From positions 62,001 through 126,000 of the forward strand of contig QEVG01000005.1 in NCBI GenBank assembly GCA_003576905.1: a DNA stretch of 64,000 nucleotides. The letters run 5' to 3'. The position numbers and the translations under genes are program-made. Below, one piece after another: positions 17,360 to 30,810 of this stretch (position 1 is its first letter; every line of letters starts with the position of its first letter). The notes beneath the pieces are model-generated. The model was not told where the DNA came from. It ran no database searches and worked only from the letters and a program-made list of their open reading frames with translations. Source of the DNA: Planctomycetota bacterium. GTDB taxonomy: Bacteria; Planctomycetota; Phycisphaerae; UBA1845; UTPLA1.

Positions 17360-17527
17360 TTGTCATTAATAATGTCGTTGCGATTATAATCACAGTGCCG
17401 GCAAGTGCTTTGCGGACCGGGGGATGGGCGGGAACACCCCGTTTTCAAGGGATTTCCGATAGTTTTTGCGGAAAAATCCGCAATTTGTGCCATATTGGCA
17501 GTATATCGTCGTAATTACATGCCAATA
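17360..17527 (+). promoter_or_regulatory. A/T-rich control region upstream of ffh
   Basis: Contains TTGTCA (17360-17365), 19 bp, perfect TATAAT (17385-17390). A 7-bp perfect hairpin TTGCGGA/TCCGCAA lies at 17466-17483. The palindrome TGCCATATTGGCA lies at 17488-17500. TATTGGCA (17493-17500) is repeated in inverted form as TGCCAATA (17520-17527). The repeated half-site suggests a protein-binding site. If the TATAAT promoter serves ffh, the leader would be about 340 nt. A second -10-like TACACT at 17719-17724 would instead give an almost leaderless ffh transcript. Confidence 0.4.
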
Positions 17528-17733
17528 CGAAGGTTGCGCGCAGATCATGTGCGGGGCCCCACGCGATTCTGGATTACGTACTGAACGGTCGTACCTTCCT
17601 TTCAGACGTTGGTGCCCGCGCCTCATCCGGTCGGCTGCCCACACAGGTTGCTCGATGATAACGGCAGAGGGCTGGTCGGCAGGTGGAGCGCGGCAGGGCC
17701 GGTCCAAATCGAATGTGATACACTTCGCCACCT

Positions 17734-19176
17734 ATGTTCGACGCACTATCTGATCGTTTCAGCGACGTATTCCGCAAGCTGCGCGGCCGTGGCCGCATCA
17801 CGGAAGAAAACATCAGCGAGGCGATGCGCGACGTGCGCACCGCTATGCTCGAGGCCGACGTTCACTTGGATGTGGTGAAACAGTTCTGCGCCGAGGTGCA
17901 GCAGAAGGCGATCGGGGCGGAGGTCATCAAGACGCTTCACCCCGAGCAGGTGATGGTCAAGATCGTGCACGACGAGCTCGTCGGCCTCATGGGGCCCGTG
18001 GATTCGCGCATCCCCTGGGTGGCAAACGCCCCGACGGTGATTCTCATGGCGGGGCTTCAGGGTTCGGGAAAGACGACCACCTGCGGCAAGCTGGCGAAAT
18101 ACTGCATGGATCGCGGCAAGAAGCCGCTCCTTGTGGCGGCGGACCTGAAACGCCCGGCGGCCATCGATCAGCTTGAAGTGCTCGGCCAGCAGCTAGGTGT
18201 TGCGGTGCATGCCGAGCGAGATCATCAGAACCCGGTCAAGGTCTGCCGCAACGGCGTGTCGCTGGCCCAGCGCCAGCTCAAGGACGTCGTGATTCTCGAC
18301 ACGGCGGGCCGGCTGGCGATCGACGAAGAATTGATGCAGGAGGTGGCCAACGTCGCCCAGGCGGTATCGCCGCACCAGATTTACCTCGTGCTCGATGCCA
18401 TGACCGGCCAGGACGCCGTGAACACGGCGAAGAGCTTCAACGAGCGGCTCGAACTCGACGGCGTGATCTTCACGAAGTTCGACTCGGACACGCGCGGCGG
18501 CGCCGTGCTGTCCGTAAAAAACGTGACCGGTAAGCCGGTGAAGTTCATCGGCGTCGGCGAGAAGCTGGACCGGCTCGAGGAGTTTCACGCCGAGCGCATG
18601 GCAGGCCGCATCCTGGGCATGGGCGACATCGTTTCGCTGGTGGAGCATGCCCAGCAACAGGTGGATGTTGAGGAGGCGGCCCGGCTGGAAGCGAAGATGA
18701 AGAAGGGCCAGCTTTCGCTGGACGACTTCATCGGCCAGATGGAAAAGGTGATGGGCGGGCGCTCGCTCAAGGACATGCTCAAGATGATCCCGGGCGTCGG
18801 GAGCATGATGCGCCAGACGGAGATGGAGATTGACGAGGGGGAGATCAAGCGGATGAAGGCGATCGTGCAGTCCATGACGCCGGCCGAGCGGGCCAATCCG
18901 AAGATCCTCGACGCCTCGCGGCGGCGGCGAATCGCCCGGGGCAGCGGGACAGACCCGGAGGACGTCAGCGGCCTGTGCAAGCAGTTCCTCCAGGCCCGTG
19001 AGATGATGAAACACATGGCGGGCATGTCGATGATGGACCGGATGAAATTCGGGTCTCAGATGGCGAACCTGTCGATGGCCGGCGGGAAGCTGCCGCAGTT
19101 CAAATCGGCGAGCAAGCCGAAGTACCAGCCGAGCAAGAAGGACAAGCGGCGCGACCGAAAGCGCAAGAGCCGGTAG
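17734..19176 (+). CDS. ffh: Signal recognition particle GTPase Ffh (SRP54)
   Basis: 480 residues. The N domain (1-90), the G domain with GLQGSGKTTT (107-115), DTAGR, TKFD and GGAVLS, and the methionine-rich M domain with the RNA-binding segment ending SGTDPEDVSGLCKQF are all present. Ffh with SRP RNA binds signal sequences on the ribosome and docks with FtsY at the membrane. The extreme C-terminus is strongly basic (KKDKRRDRKRKSR), which is longer than in most Ffh proteins. The SRP RNA gene was not found nearby. Confidence 0.97.
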   Translation: MFDALSDRFSDVFRKLRGRGRITEENISEAMRDVRTAMLEADVHLDVVKQFCAEVQQKAIGAEVIKTLHPEQVMVKIVHDELVGLMGPVDSRIPWVANAPTVILMAGLQGSGKTTTCGKLAKYCMDRGKKPLLVAADLKRPAAIDQLEVLGQQLGVAVHAERDHQNPVKVCRNGVSLAQRQLKDVVILDTAGRLAIDEELMQEVANVAQAVSPHQIYLVLDAMTGQDAVNTAKSFNERLELDGVIFTKFDSDTRGGAVLSVKNVTGKPVKFIGVGEKLDRLEEFHAERMAGRILGMGDIVSLVEHAQQQVDVEEAARLEAKMKKGQLSLDDFIGQMEKVMGGRSLKDMLKMIPGVGSMMRQTEMEIDEGEIKRMKAIVQSMTPAERANPKILDASRRRRIARGSGTDPEDVSGLCKQFLQAREMMKHMAGMSMMDRMKFGSQMANLSMAGGKLPQFKSASKPKYQPSKKDKRRDRKRKSR

Positions 19177-19247
19177 AGACGTCGAAACGACGACCCTTTG
19201 ATGGGCTTTTCGGTGCGTGCCGGGGGGGCGCTGAGGTTGCCCGGCAA

Positions 19248-20138
19248 ATGGCTGACCCGGATTCGAGCCAGATTCACATGCCTGCGCCGACGGCCGGCCG
19301 TTCGACGGGACGTCACCTCGTCGACGAACTGATTTACTGTCCGGTCTGCAATTACAACCTCACGGGTGTCCTGTCAGGCCGCTGCCCGGAGTGCGGGAGC
19401 TATTTTCACCGGGAGGCGCTGTTTGCCGCGCAGCGGGCCAGCGACATCACGCTGATCCCCTGGGATGATCCCGATCCGATGCCCCTCCTGTCGCGGCTTA
19501 GCCAGACCCTTCGCGTCAGCCTGTTTGATCCGCGCCGCTTCGCATTTGCTTTCAGCGTGGTGCCGCAGCGCACACGGGCGGTTCAGTTTGCGGGCCTCGT
19601 GCTCATCCTCACCTGGCCGGCGCTGGCCGCGCCGGTAGGGGTGGGGTGGCTCCTGGCCGCGCGAATGCCGCGGTCGGTGATGCTCGCGCGGCTTGGCGAC
19701 ATCCTCGGCATCGGGCTGATTGCGTCGTTTCTGCTGACGGTGTTCACCGGATTGATGATTCCCCTCTTTGCCGGGGTGCTCTATGTGTTGTGCACGCACT
19801 ACGACGGGCAGCCTCATTTCAAGCCGTGGCTGTCGATCAGCGCTTACGCGACGGCGCATTTTCTGCTGGCCCCGGTGTCACTCCCGCTGATGTTCGTGTT
19901 TACCCTCTTCAGCGGCGGGGAAGCGCTCCTGGCCTATGGGGCCGCAATGTCGGTCGTGATTCTCGGCTGCGGACTCCTCGCGGTGTTCACGTTGCGGGGC
20001 GTGATCTCCCTGCGAACCGCGCCCGGGCCGGGTCCGCGCCTTGCGGTCGTTCTTCTTTTTCTTTTATGTCTCGGGCTTGGGTTCTTCGGTACCGGCCTGG
20101 CCATGTACGTCGCGTCCGAGGTGTGGTACGCGATGTAA
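19248..20138 (+). CDS. Zinc-ribbon membrane protein, unknown function
   Basis: 296 residues. Near the N-terminus there is a four-cysteine zinc ribbon, C-P-V-C-N-Y-N-L-T-G then C-P-E-C-G (about residues 31-50), followed by five or six hydrophobic helices (from about residue 120 to the end). Proteins with this CPxCxYxL ribbon plus membrane helices are, to my knowledge, common in planctomycetes but have no assigned role. GAGG lies about ten bases upstream of the start; an ATG ten codons in is an alternative. It follows ffh on the same strand with a 71-bp gap and might be co-transcribed with it. Confidence 0.65.
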   Translation: MADPDSSQIHMPAPTAGRSTGRHLVDELIYCPVCNYNLTGVLSGRCPECGSYFHREALFAAQRASDITLIPWDDPDPMPLLSRLSQTLRVSLFDPRRFAFAFSVVPQRTRAVQFAGLVLILTWPALAAPVGVGWLLAARMPRSVMLARLGDILGIGLIASFLLTVFTGLMIPLFAGVLYVLCTHYDGQPHFKPWLSISAYATAHFLLAPVSLPLMFVFTLFSGGEALLAYGAAMSVVILGCGLLAVFTLRGVISLRTAPGPGPRLAVVLLFLLCLGLGFFGTGLAMYVASEVWYAM

Positions 20139-20218
20139 AGTCGTCGGCGTGACGCAGGTTTTCCATGTCGGCCATGAGTGTTCGCCGGCAGAGGCGTTGC
20201 AGCCGGCGGCGAGGGGGA

Positions 20219-20247
20219 TTGTCGGCCATGCGGACCGCGACTAGACT
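20219..20247 (+). promoter_or_regulatory. Sigma-70-like promoter
   Basis: TTGTCG (20219-20224), 17 bp, TAGACT (20242-20247), 70 bp upstream of the small membrane-protein gene at 20317. Same -10 box as the promoters at 15247 and 50379. Confidence 0.6.
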
Positions 20248-20316
20248 GACGATGCGTATCCGGCCGGGATACCCGATGGGCAGGGGTGGCCGGCCCGCCG
20301 CCCGTGAGGATTCGAC

Positions 20317-20697
20317 GTGAACCAAACGCCCGCCACAGCCTGTGATCGCGCCGCGCGGCGATTCGCCCTGACGGGCATCGTCTTAGGGACGGTCGCGCTG
20401 CTGGGCGTGGACCTGGCTTTTTCGATGAAGGGCGCCGGTCGGCAGCATCGTTCGGCGGCGGCGGCGGTGCGAATCGTAAGCGCCGCGGACAGCGCGGTTC
20501 TGGGCGGCGTCCCGGCGGTCACGAGCATGGCGCTGGTCCTTGCCCTGCTGTTGTGGCTGGGGCGGCGGTCGATGGATCGCGTCCCGCACGCGCTGCCGGA
20601 ACGAGCCGCGTCGCTGCGGACGGCGCCGGGCTGGACCGACGCGTCTCGCGCGGATCATTCCATTTCCTATCACACCGGCGGGCTTTACGGTCCATAG
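20317..20697 (+). CDS. Small two-helix membrane protein, unknown
   Basis: 126 residues from a GTG start with GAGGA six bases upstream. Two hydrophobic segments (about residues 17-35 and 62-82) separated by a basic loop; polar C-terminus. No motif recognised. A promoter with matched boxes lies upstream and secA follows 125 bp downstream on the same strand, so it might be part of the secA transcript. Composition is ordinary for the window. Confidence 0.5.
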   Translation: MNQTPATACDRAARRFALTGIVLGTVALLGVDLAFSMKGAGRQHRSAAAAVRIVSAADSAVLGGVPAVTSMALVLALLLWLGRRSMDRVPHALPERAASLRTAPGWTDASRADHSISYHTGGLYGP

Positions 20698-20821
20698 CGA
20701 TACTCCTTTCGCGACATTCGCTTCTCCGCGCGGTCTCGTCCTTTGGGCGGCCCGTGCGCGTCTTCAGGCCCTTTCCGTTTCGTCCAATTGAAATGATCAA
20801 TTCCGCTTCCTCGGTGATTAC

Positions 20822-24829
<4,008 letters not shown>

Positions 24830-24911
24830 CGCATTGCGCGCCGCGAATTCTGAACAAGATCGCGCATGGCGCACCGACGCGGCGGCGTCCTGCGCGATTG
24901 CCGTTCTGACC

Positions 24912-26225
24912 TTATCCCTGGAAGACCCACTTGACGATTTCCGTGGGCTTCGGCGGCTTGCCCTGCATAAGCAGGCCGATGCGGAAGACGCGCCCGGCCG
25001 CCCAGACGAACAGAAGCGTCGTCAGGATCGTGCCCAGGATGCCGGCGGCGATTTGCCAGGCCGGTACGCCGGGGGCCATCGACATGCGGACCATCAGCAC
25101 CATCGGCGTCGCGGGCGGGAAGAGCGACAGGGCGGTGGCAAAGCCGCTTGTCGGGTGCTCCAGCACGGTTCCGAGGGTGAACATGGGGATTAGGAGCAGG
25201 AGCCAGATCGGCATGACGAGGTTCTGCGCCTCTTTGAGGTCGTTGCAGCAGGCGCCGGCGGCGAGAAAAAGGGCCCCGTACATGAAGATCGCCAGGGCCA
25301 TGAAAACGATGAACCATCCGGCCAGGTGCATCGGAATGACGTCCGACATGTCGTTGTAGTTGGCGACGGCCCATCCGCCGATCATGTAGATGCCGACGAG
25401 CGTGATGGCGACGCCGACGTAACCGACCAGCTTGCCCATCATGAGGTCGAAGGGGGCGATCGAGCCGAGCAGGACCTCGGAGATTTTCTGCATCTTCTCC
25501 TCGATGACGCCGCTCAGGATCGGCTGCGTGGTCATCATCAGGGCCATCCACATTAGCATGATGATGCCCAGCGGAACGAAGAAGACCTGGAGCCGATTGA
25601 CGCGCTCGGCCGCCTTTATTTCTCCGGTGGCGGTGCGCTCCAGCAGGCCGAGGTTGTCCACGGACACAGGGACCATCGCCTTCTCGACGACGGCGCGGTC
25701 GATGCCGGCAGCGGCGAGCCGGGCGCTGCGCACCTTGTCGTTGATTACGCGGGAGAGCCATCGCGTGATGTTGTCGTAGGTCGGCTGGTTAGAGTGATAG
25801 CGGATCGCCGGCTCGGACGATTTCGCCTCGGCGTCGACGACCTCCGGCGCGACCTCGATGAAGGCGAAAAGTTCCTTCGAGCGGATCCGGTCGGAAATCT
25901 CGAGCCGCTGCGCGTCGATGCGCTGTTCCTCGACCGGTACGCGCTCGAAGACATAAGGCGAGTCGGTGAGCTTTCCGGAGTCGTCCTTGATGTCCTCGGC
26001 GTTGCGCTTGGCGGCGGCCTCGGCCAGGAACTCGAACAGCCGGTCGGACCGGTCGAGGACGGCGATCTTCTTCGGGTCGTTGTCGATGCGCCCGCGCGTC
26101 AGGGCCTGAACCCCGATTCCGCCGAACATGAAGATCGGCACGAGAAAAATGGCGATGACAAAGGCCTTGGTCCGCACCGTGGCGCGGTACTCGCGGCGGG
26201 CAACGACCCACATCTTTCGGCTCAT
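24912..26225 (-). CDS. ABC-2 type exporter permease (NatB-like)
   Basis: 437 residues. First membrane helix near residue 25, a large external domain of about 150 residues, then five or six helices from about residue 215 on. ABC-2 family patterns: MTTQPILSGVIEEKMQKISEVLLGSIAPFDLMMGKL (the first elbow of the transmembrane domain) and later GACCNDLKEAQNLVMPI. NatB-type permeases pair with a NatA-type ATPase for Na+ or drug efflux; the substrate here is not known. The start overlaps the end of the ATPase gene by four bases (ATGA), so translation is coupled. Confidence 0.85.
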   Translation of the reverse strand: MSRKMWVVARREYRATVRTKAFVIAIFLVPIFMFGGIGVQALTRGRIDNDPKKIAVLDRSDRLFEFLAEAAAKRNAEDIKDDSGKLTDSPYVFERVPVEEQRIDAQRLEISDRIRSKELFAFIEVAPEVVDAEAKSSEPAIRYHSNQPTYDNITRWLSRVINDKVRSARLAAAGIDRAVVEKAMVPVSVDNLGLLERTATGEIKAAERVNRLQVFFVPLGIIMLMWMALMMTTQPILSGVIEEKMQKISEVLLGSIAPFDLMMGKLVGYVGVAITLVGIYMIGGWAVANYNDMSDVIPMHLAGWFIVFMALAIFMYGALFLAAGACCNDLKEAQNLVMPIWLLLLIPMFTLGTVLEHPTSGFATALSLFPPATPMVLMVRMSMAPGVPAWQIAAGILGTILTTLLFVWAAGRVFRIGLLMQGKPPKPTEIVKWVFQG

Positions 26226-27136
26226 GATGCGACCTCCTGCGCGGCGGGACCGGCGATGCGGACGAAAATATCGTGCAAAGATGGCTGCGTCACCTCAAAG
26301 TGCTTTACGCGGGCCCGCCCGGCGAGCTGCTGGAGTATCGCCTGCGGGTCGGCCTGCTTGTCGATGCGAAGCTCCTGGAAGCGGCCGTAGTCGTTGACGC
26401 GCTGCACGCCGGGCAGCTCGTGAAAAGACACGCCGTTGCCGTCGAGTCGCACGCGCAGCGTGTCGGCTCCGTACTTTTCCTTGATCGATTCCAGCGTGCC
26501 GTCGAGAACCTTCTGGCCCTTGAAGATCATGAAGACGAAGTCGCACATCTTCTCGGCGACGTCCATGTCGTGCGTCGAGAAGATCACCGTCGCGCCGTTC
26601 TTCTTCAACTCCAGCACGGCGTCCTTGATGACGTCCATGTTGACCGGGTCGAGTCCGCTGAAGGGCTCGTCGAGAATCACCAGTTCGGGCCGGTGCAGCA
26701 CCGTCGCGATGAACTGAATCTTCTGGGCCATGCCCTTCGACATCGCCTCGACCTTTTTCTTTTCCACGCCCGGCAGTTGCAGGCGGTCGAGCCAGCGGCG
26801 GATGTCTTCGCGGGCGTTTCGCAGGCCCTTGAGCCCGGCATAGAATTCGAGCACTTCGCCGACGAGCATCTTGCGGTAAAGCCCGCGCTCCTCGGGCAGA
26901 TAGCCGATCCGGTCGTTGGCTGCGTCACCGGCGGTGGCGTCTTCTCCCAGGACGCGGATGCGGCCGCTGTCCGGGTGAATGATGCGGAGGATCATGCGCA
27001 GGGTCGTGGTCTTGCCGGATCCATTGGGGCCGATGAAGCCGTACACGGTTCCGCGCGGCACGGTCAGCGAGAGGTTGTCCACGGCCCTGAGCGTGCCGAA
27101 GGTTTTGCAGATGGAGTCGATTTCAACAGCGGACAT
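26222..27136 (-). CDS. ABC exporter ATP-binding subunit (NatA-like)
   Basis: 304 residues. ATG 27136 has GAGGA six bases upstream. Walker A GPNGSGKTTT, signature MSKGMAQKI in the variant form common to NatA/YhaQ proteins, Walker B VILDEPFSGLDP, H-switch STHDMD. The C-terminal 80 residues form the accessory domain often found in this subclass. It energises the permease encoded just downstream. The gene pair is on the minus strand, 220 bp from recQ, which also points that way. Confidence 0.92.
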   Translation of the reverse strand: MSAVEIDSICKTFGTLRAVDNLSLTVPRGTVYGFIGPNGSGKTTTLRMILRIIHPDSGRIRVLGEDATAGDAANDRIGYLPEERGLYRKMLVGEVLEFYAGLKGLRNAREDIRRWLDRLQLPGVEKKKVEAMSKGMAQKIQFIATVLHRPELVILDEPFSGLDPVNMDVIKDAVLELKKNGATVIFSTHDMDVAEKMCDFVFMIFKGQKVLDGTLESIKEKYGADTLRVRLDGNGVSFHELPGVQRVNDYGRFQELRIDKQADPQAILQQLAGRARVKHFEVTQPSLHDIFVRIAGPAAQEVAS

Positions 27137-27359
27137 AGACGTTCCTCGGTGCTGGCCAAGGTGCGCAAACACGAACGGTCGGAAAAGCGGCGACGAGCGG
27201 CCGTGCGGAGAGATCCTCGCGCGCGGCCCAAAGACAGGTGGCTCGCCTGCTCCTCCCCCGGGCAGAGTTTAACGGCTTCGCGGGGTCAAGTTAACGCCCT
27301 CGGTTCGTGTGATCGGCAGATTGGGCCGTGAGCGGTTCGGTTTGAACATCTCCGTCAGG

Positions 27360-29567
27360 TCAGCGAGAAGGTATCCCCACGTACGCGATATGCGCGGAGA
27401 CGATGCGGATCGTATCGTACGGGTATTTCTCGCCAAGACGCTCAAAGATCGGCCGCAGGGGCCGTGGGCCCAATACGCTAATCACCGAGGCGATCTCGCG
27501 GTACTCGGCGGAATTCACCCAGGGCTCGACGGATTCGGGCCGGTCGCGCTCGATGTACTCGGCGAGATACTGGGTCGTGGTGCTGACCGCGCGACCGATG
27601 ACCGCGGCGACCTCTGAAATCGCGGCGCCGCCGCCAAACAACTCGAACGCCTTGAGCTTGGCCATGCCGGGTGCTCCGCTTCGCGGCGGCGATACGTCGC
27701 CGTCATTCGATTGATCAAGCGGCACTCCCGCCTTTTCACAGTGTGCCCGGATGCAGGAAAGAAAATCGCCGCCATACTCGGCGATCTTTCGCTCGCCGAG
27801 CCCGCGAATGCGTTTGAGAGCCTGCGCGGAGCCGGGTCGCGCCCTGGCCATGTCGCGAAGAACGGTATCGCCGCAGATCGTGTACGCGGGCACATGGCGC
27901 CGGGCCGCCAGGTCCAGCCGCAGTTTGCGGAGTTCCTCGAAGAGTTCGGCGTCGACTCCCGACCATGCGTCTTCGTCGTGGCGCGTCTTGCGTACGCCGG
28001 TTTCCTTCGGCTTGAAGAGGCGCACGGTGCGCCGGCCGCGCAGGACCTCCCAGGATGCCTCATTGAGTTTGAGGATCGGACGGTCCCCCGCGGTGCGAAC
28101 CAGGACGCCGGCATCTACAAGCTGATAAACAAGATTGCCAAGGGCCTTTCGGTCCGTGCCCCTGAGCAGCCCGTACGTGCTCAGCTTGTCGTGTCCGAAC
28201 GAGCGAATCAGTTCCGTGTCCGCACCAACCAGCACTTCCGTCACATGCTTTGCGCCGAAGCGCTGATCCACGCGGGCGATGCAGGAGAGTATTTTCTGGG
28301 CCAGGACCGTGGAGTCGGCCACTTCCTCCGTCTCGCCCAGGCACACATCGCATGCCTCGCAGTTTTCCCTGGCGTAAGGCTGGCCAAAGTGCTCGACGAG
28401 GCGCCGATGCCGGCACTGCATCGATGCGGCGTAGCGCTGAACCAGGTCGAGCTGGGCCTTCATGGCGGAAGAGACTTCATCCGGCCGGGTCGCCTCGCCG
28501 GCGCTCCTGGCGATCAATTCCTCCCACCGAATCACGTCGGAAGCCGAGTAAAACAGGACGCACTCGGCGGGCAGGCCGTCGCGCCCCGCGCGGCCGGTCT
28601 CCTGCTGATAGTGCTCGATGCTCTTGGGCAGGGCGGCGTGGATGACGCAGCGCACGTTGCTTCGGTCGATGCCCATGCCGAAGGCCACCGTCGCCACGAC
28701 GACGTCGATCCGCTCGTCGGCGAAAGAGTCCTGCGCGCGCCGGCGGTCCGCCGGGTCCATGCCCGCGTGGTAATGCGTCACCTTAACGCCTGCGCCGGCG
28801 AGGTGAGCGGACATCGACTCCGTGTCCCGCCGACTGACGCAGTAGACGATGACCGCTTCGTTCGCGTGGCGACGGATGACTTCAAGCGTCTGCGCGTACA
28901 CGTCGAGGCGCGGGAAAACGCGGTAGGTCAGGTTCGGCCGGTCGAAATCGCCAACAAGAACAGCGGGGTCCTTGAGTCGAAGCTGGTGGACGATGTCCTC
29001 CCGCACGCGCTTCGTGGCCGTCGCGGTAAAGGCATGAAAGCTGGCATTAGGAAATGACTGCCGGATTTCGGCGAGGCGGCGATACTCGGGACGGAAGTCG
29101 TGTCCCCAGTGACTGATGCAGTGAGCTTCATCGATGGCGAAGGCGCGGACGTCGGCTTGTTGAAGCATGCCCAGGCACTGGGTTGTGAGCAGCCGTTCGG
29201 GAGCGACAAAGATCAGGCGAAACTTCCCCGCCGCGATGCCCTTAAACGATGCCTGAATCTCGGAGGAGCTCATGCCGCTGTGCAGCGAGGCGGCGGGATA
29301 CCCGCACTGGCGCAGGTTATCCACCTGATCTTTCATGAGGGCGATCAGCGGAGAGACAACGACGTCGGTGCGCTGGGCCAGGATCGGCGGAACCTGGTAG
29401 CACAGCGACTTCCCGCTCCCGGTCGGCATGACCAGCAGGCTGTCGCGGTTTTCGAGCCCGGCGGCGATCGCCTCGGCCTGAAGCGGGCGCAGCGCGTCAA
29501 ACCCCCAGTATCGGCGCGTAACATCCGTAATCCGGCTGGTTCGCGTGTCGTAGCCTGCCGTCGTCAT
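27360..29567 (-). CDS. recQ: ATP-dependent DNA helicase RecQ
   Basis: 735 residues from ATG 29567. Helicase motifs: MPTGSGKSLCYQ (I), DEAHCISHWGHDFRPEYRRL (II plus the RecQ aromatic-rich loop), FTATAT (III), QETGRAGRDG (VI). A C-terminal zinc site (M-Q-C-R-H...NCEACDVC), a winged-helix RQC region and an HRDC domain (about 530-610) follow. The last 110 residues look like the helix-turn-helix domain seen at the end of many RecQ proteins. RecQ unwinds DNA with 3'-5' polarity in recombination and repair. It starts 180 bp from the start of tsaD, which is divergent. Confidence 0.95.
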   Translation of the reverse strand: MTTAGYDTRTSRITDVTRRYWGFDALRPLQAEAIAAGLENRDSLLVMPTGSGKSLCYQVPPILAQRTDVVVSPLIALMKDQVDNLRQCGYPAASLHSGMSSSEIQASFKGIAAGKFRLIFVAPERLLTTQCLGMLQQADVRAFAIDEAHCISHWGHDFRPEYRRLAEIRQSFPNASFHAFTATATKRVREDIVHQLRLKDPAVLVGDFDRPNLTYRVFPRLDVYAQTLEVIRRHANEAVIVYCVSRRDTESMSAHLAGAGVKVTHYHAGMDPADRRRAQDSFADERIDVVVATVAFGMGIDRSNVRCVIHAALPKSIEHYQQETGRAGRDGLPAECVLFYSASDVIRWEELIARSAGEATRPDEVSSAMKAQLDLVQRYAASMQCRHRRLVEHFGQPYARENCEACDVCLGETEEVADSTVLAQKILSCIARVDQRFGAKHVTEVLVGADTELIRSFGHDKLSTYGLLRGTDRKALGNLVYQLVDAGVLVRTAGDRPILKLNEASWEVLRGRRTVRLFKPKETGVRKTRHDEDAWSGVDAELFEELRKLRLDLAARRHVPAYTICGDTVLRDMARARPGSAQALKRIRGLGERKIAEYGGDFLSCIRAHCEKAGVPLDQSNDGDVSPPRSGAPGMAKLKAFELFGGGAAISEVAAVIGRAVSTTTQYLAEYIERDRPESVEPWVNSAEYREIASVISVLGPRPLRPIFERLGEKYPYDTIRIVSAHIAYVGIPSR

Positions 29568-29748
29568 GGTGGGGCATTTTAGGTATCTGTTAGGACGATG
29601 CAAGTGGCGTGTCAGGGGGGAGTCGGGCGCGCGTGGCATGTGCGACCGGCGACGCTGCGATTGCCCTTCCGATTGCCGGTCTTGCCCTCGGATTTTCGGC
29701 GGCGGCGGATCGCTTGCTTCCCGGCCGGGGGGAGGCTCAAATCTGGCG

Positions 29749-30774
29749 ATGACCGCGATTCTGGGGATAGAAACTTCCTGCGACGAGACCTCCGTTGCCG
29801 TCGTGGATGACGGGCGGCGTGTCCGGTGCAACCTGACCGCCACCCAGTTCGACCTGCACGCCAAGTACGGTGGCGTCGTGCCGGAAATCGCCTCGCGGGC
29901 GCATATCGAGCGGCTCGATGCCCTCGTCGAGGAGGCCCTGACGCAGGCGACCTGCCAGCCGGACGAGATTGATGCGATCGCCGTGACTCAGATGCCGGGG
30001 TTGATCGGATCGCTGCTGGTCGGGGTTACAGCAGCGAAGACGCTGGCCTGGGCCTGGGACAAGCCGCTCGTCGGCGTGAATCATATTCACGCCCATGCGA
30101 CCAGCGCCGCGATCGACCTGCCGCATGATCCCTGGCCGGCAGTGGCGCTGGTGGTCTCCGGAGGTCACACGTCGCTCTATCTTGTCCGCGACTACGATGA
30201 CATTCGCCTCCTTGGCGCGACGATCGACGATGCCGCCGGGGAGGCATTCGACAAAGTGGCGAGCATCCTGAAACTCGGTTTCCCCGGCGGGCCGATCGTC
30301 GACAAGCGAGCCGCACAGGGAAATCCGAACCGGGTGAAGCTGCCGCGCACGATGCTGGGCGAGGTCTCGCTTGATTTTTCCTTCTCCGGTCTCAAGACGG
30401 CGGTGCTCTACCACGTGCATGGACCGGGCCGGACGACCGGCGGACTTGAACGCCTGGGCGAATCGGACATCAACGACATCTGCGCGTCGTTCAGCGCCGC
30501 GGTTATCGATGTCCTCGTGGAAAAGACCCTCGCCGCCGCCCGTGGTTTCGGGGTGAAAACGGTCGTCGTCGGGGGAGGCGTCGCCGCGAATTCGATGTTG
30601 CGCGCCCGGCTGGGCGAACGCTGCGCGAAGGACGGGCTCGCGCTGCACCTGACGCCGATGAAGTTTTGCACCGACAATGGGGCGATGATCGCGGCGCTGG
30701 GGTATCACCTTTTTTCCCGCGGACGGCGCGACGACCTGTCCCTGTCGGCTCGCGCAAGTATCGGCCTGGCCTGA
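29749..30774 (+). CDS. tsaD: tRNA threonylcarbamoyladenosine synthase subunit TsaD
   Basis: 341 residues. Begins ILGIETSCDETSVAVVD; the metal-binding H-I-H-A-H motif appears as NHIHAHATSA, with VVSGGHTSLY and the ASKHA core DDAAGEAFDKVA further on. Near the end GGGVAANSMLR and FCTDNGAMIAALGY are present. TsaD acts with TsaB and TsaE to put the t6A modification on A37 of ANN-reading tRNAs. The window contains neither partner. GGGGGGAGG lies about 14 bases before the ATG at 29749; no other start fits the family. Confidence 0.96.
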   Translation: MTAILGIETSCDETSVAVVDDGRRVRCNLTATQFDLHAKYGGVVPEIASRAHIERLDALVEEALTQATCQPDEIDAIAVTQMPGLIGSLLVGVTAAKTLAWAWDKPLVGVNHIHAHATSAAIDLPHDPWPAVALVVSGGHTSLYLVRDYDDIRLLGATIDDAAGEAFDKVASILKLGFPGGPIVDKRAAQGNPNRVKLPRTMLGEVSLDFSFSGLKTAVLYHVHGPGRTTGGLERLGESDINDICASFSAAVIDVLVEKTLAAARGFGVKTVVVGGGVAANSMLRARLGERCAKDGLALHLTPMKFCTDNGAMIAALGYHLFSRGRRDDLSLSARASIGLA

Positions 30775-30810
30775 CCAACCGCGCGCCAAGTCCCGCTACA
30801 ATCCTCACGC

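Noticed and set aside
17390-17753. Short open frames on both strands in the A/T-rich spacer before ffh
   Set aside because: Neither has a ribosome-binding site or plausible protein character; the region reads as a control region.
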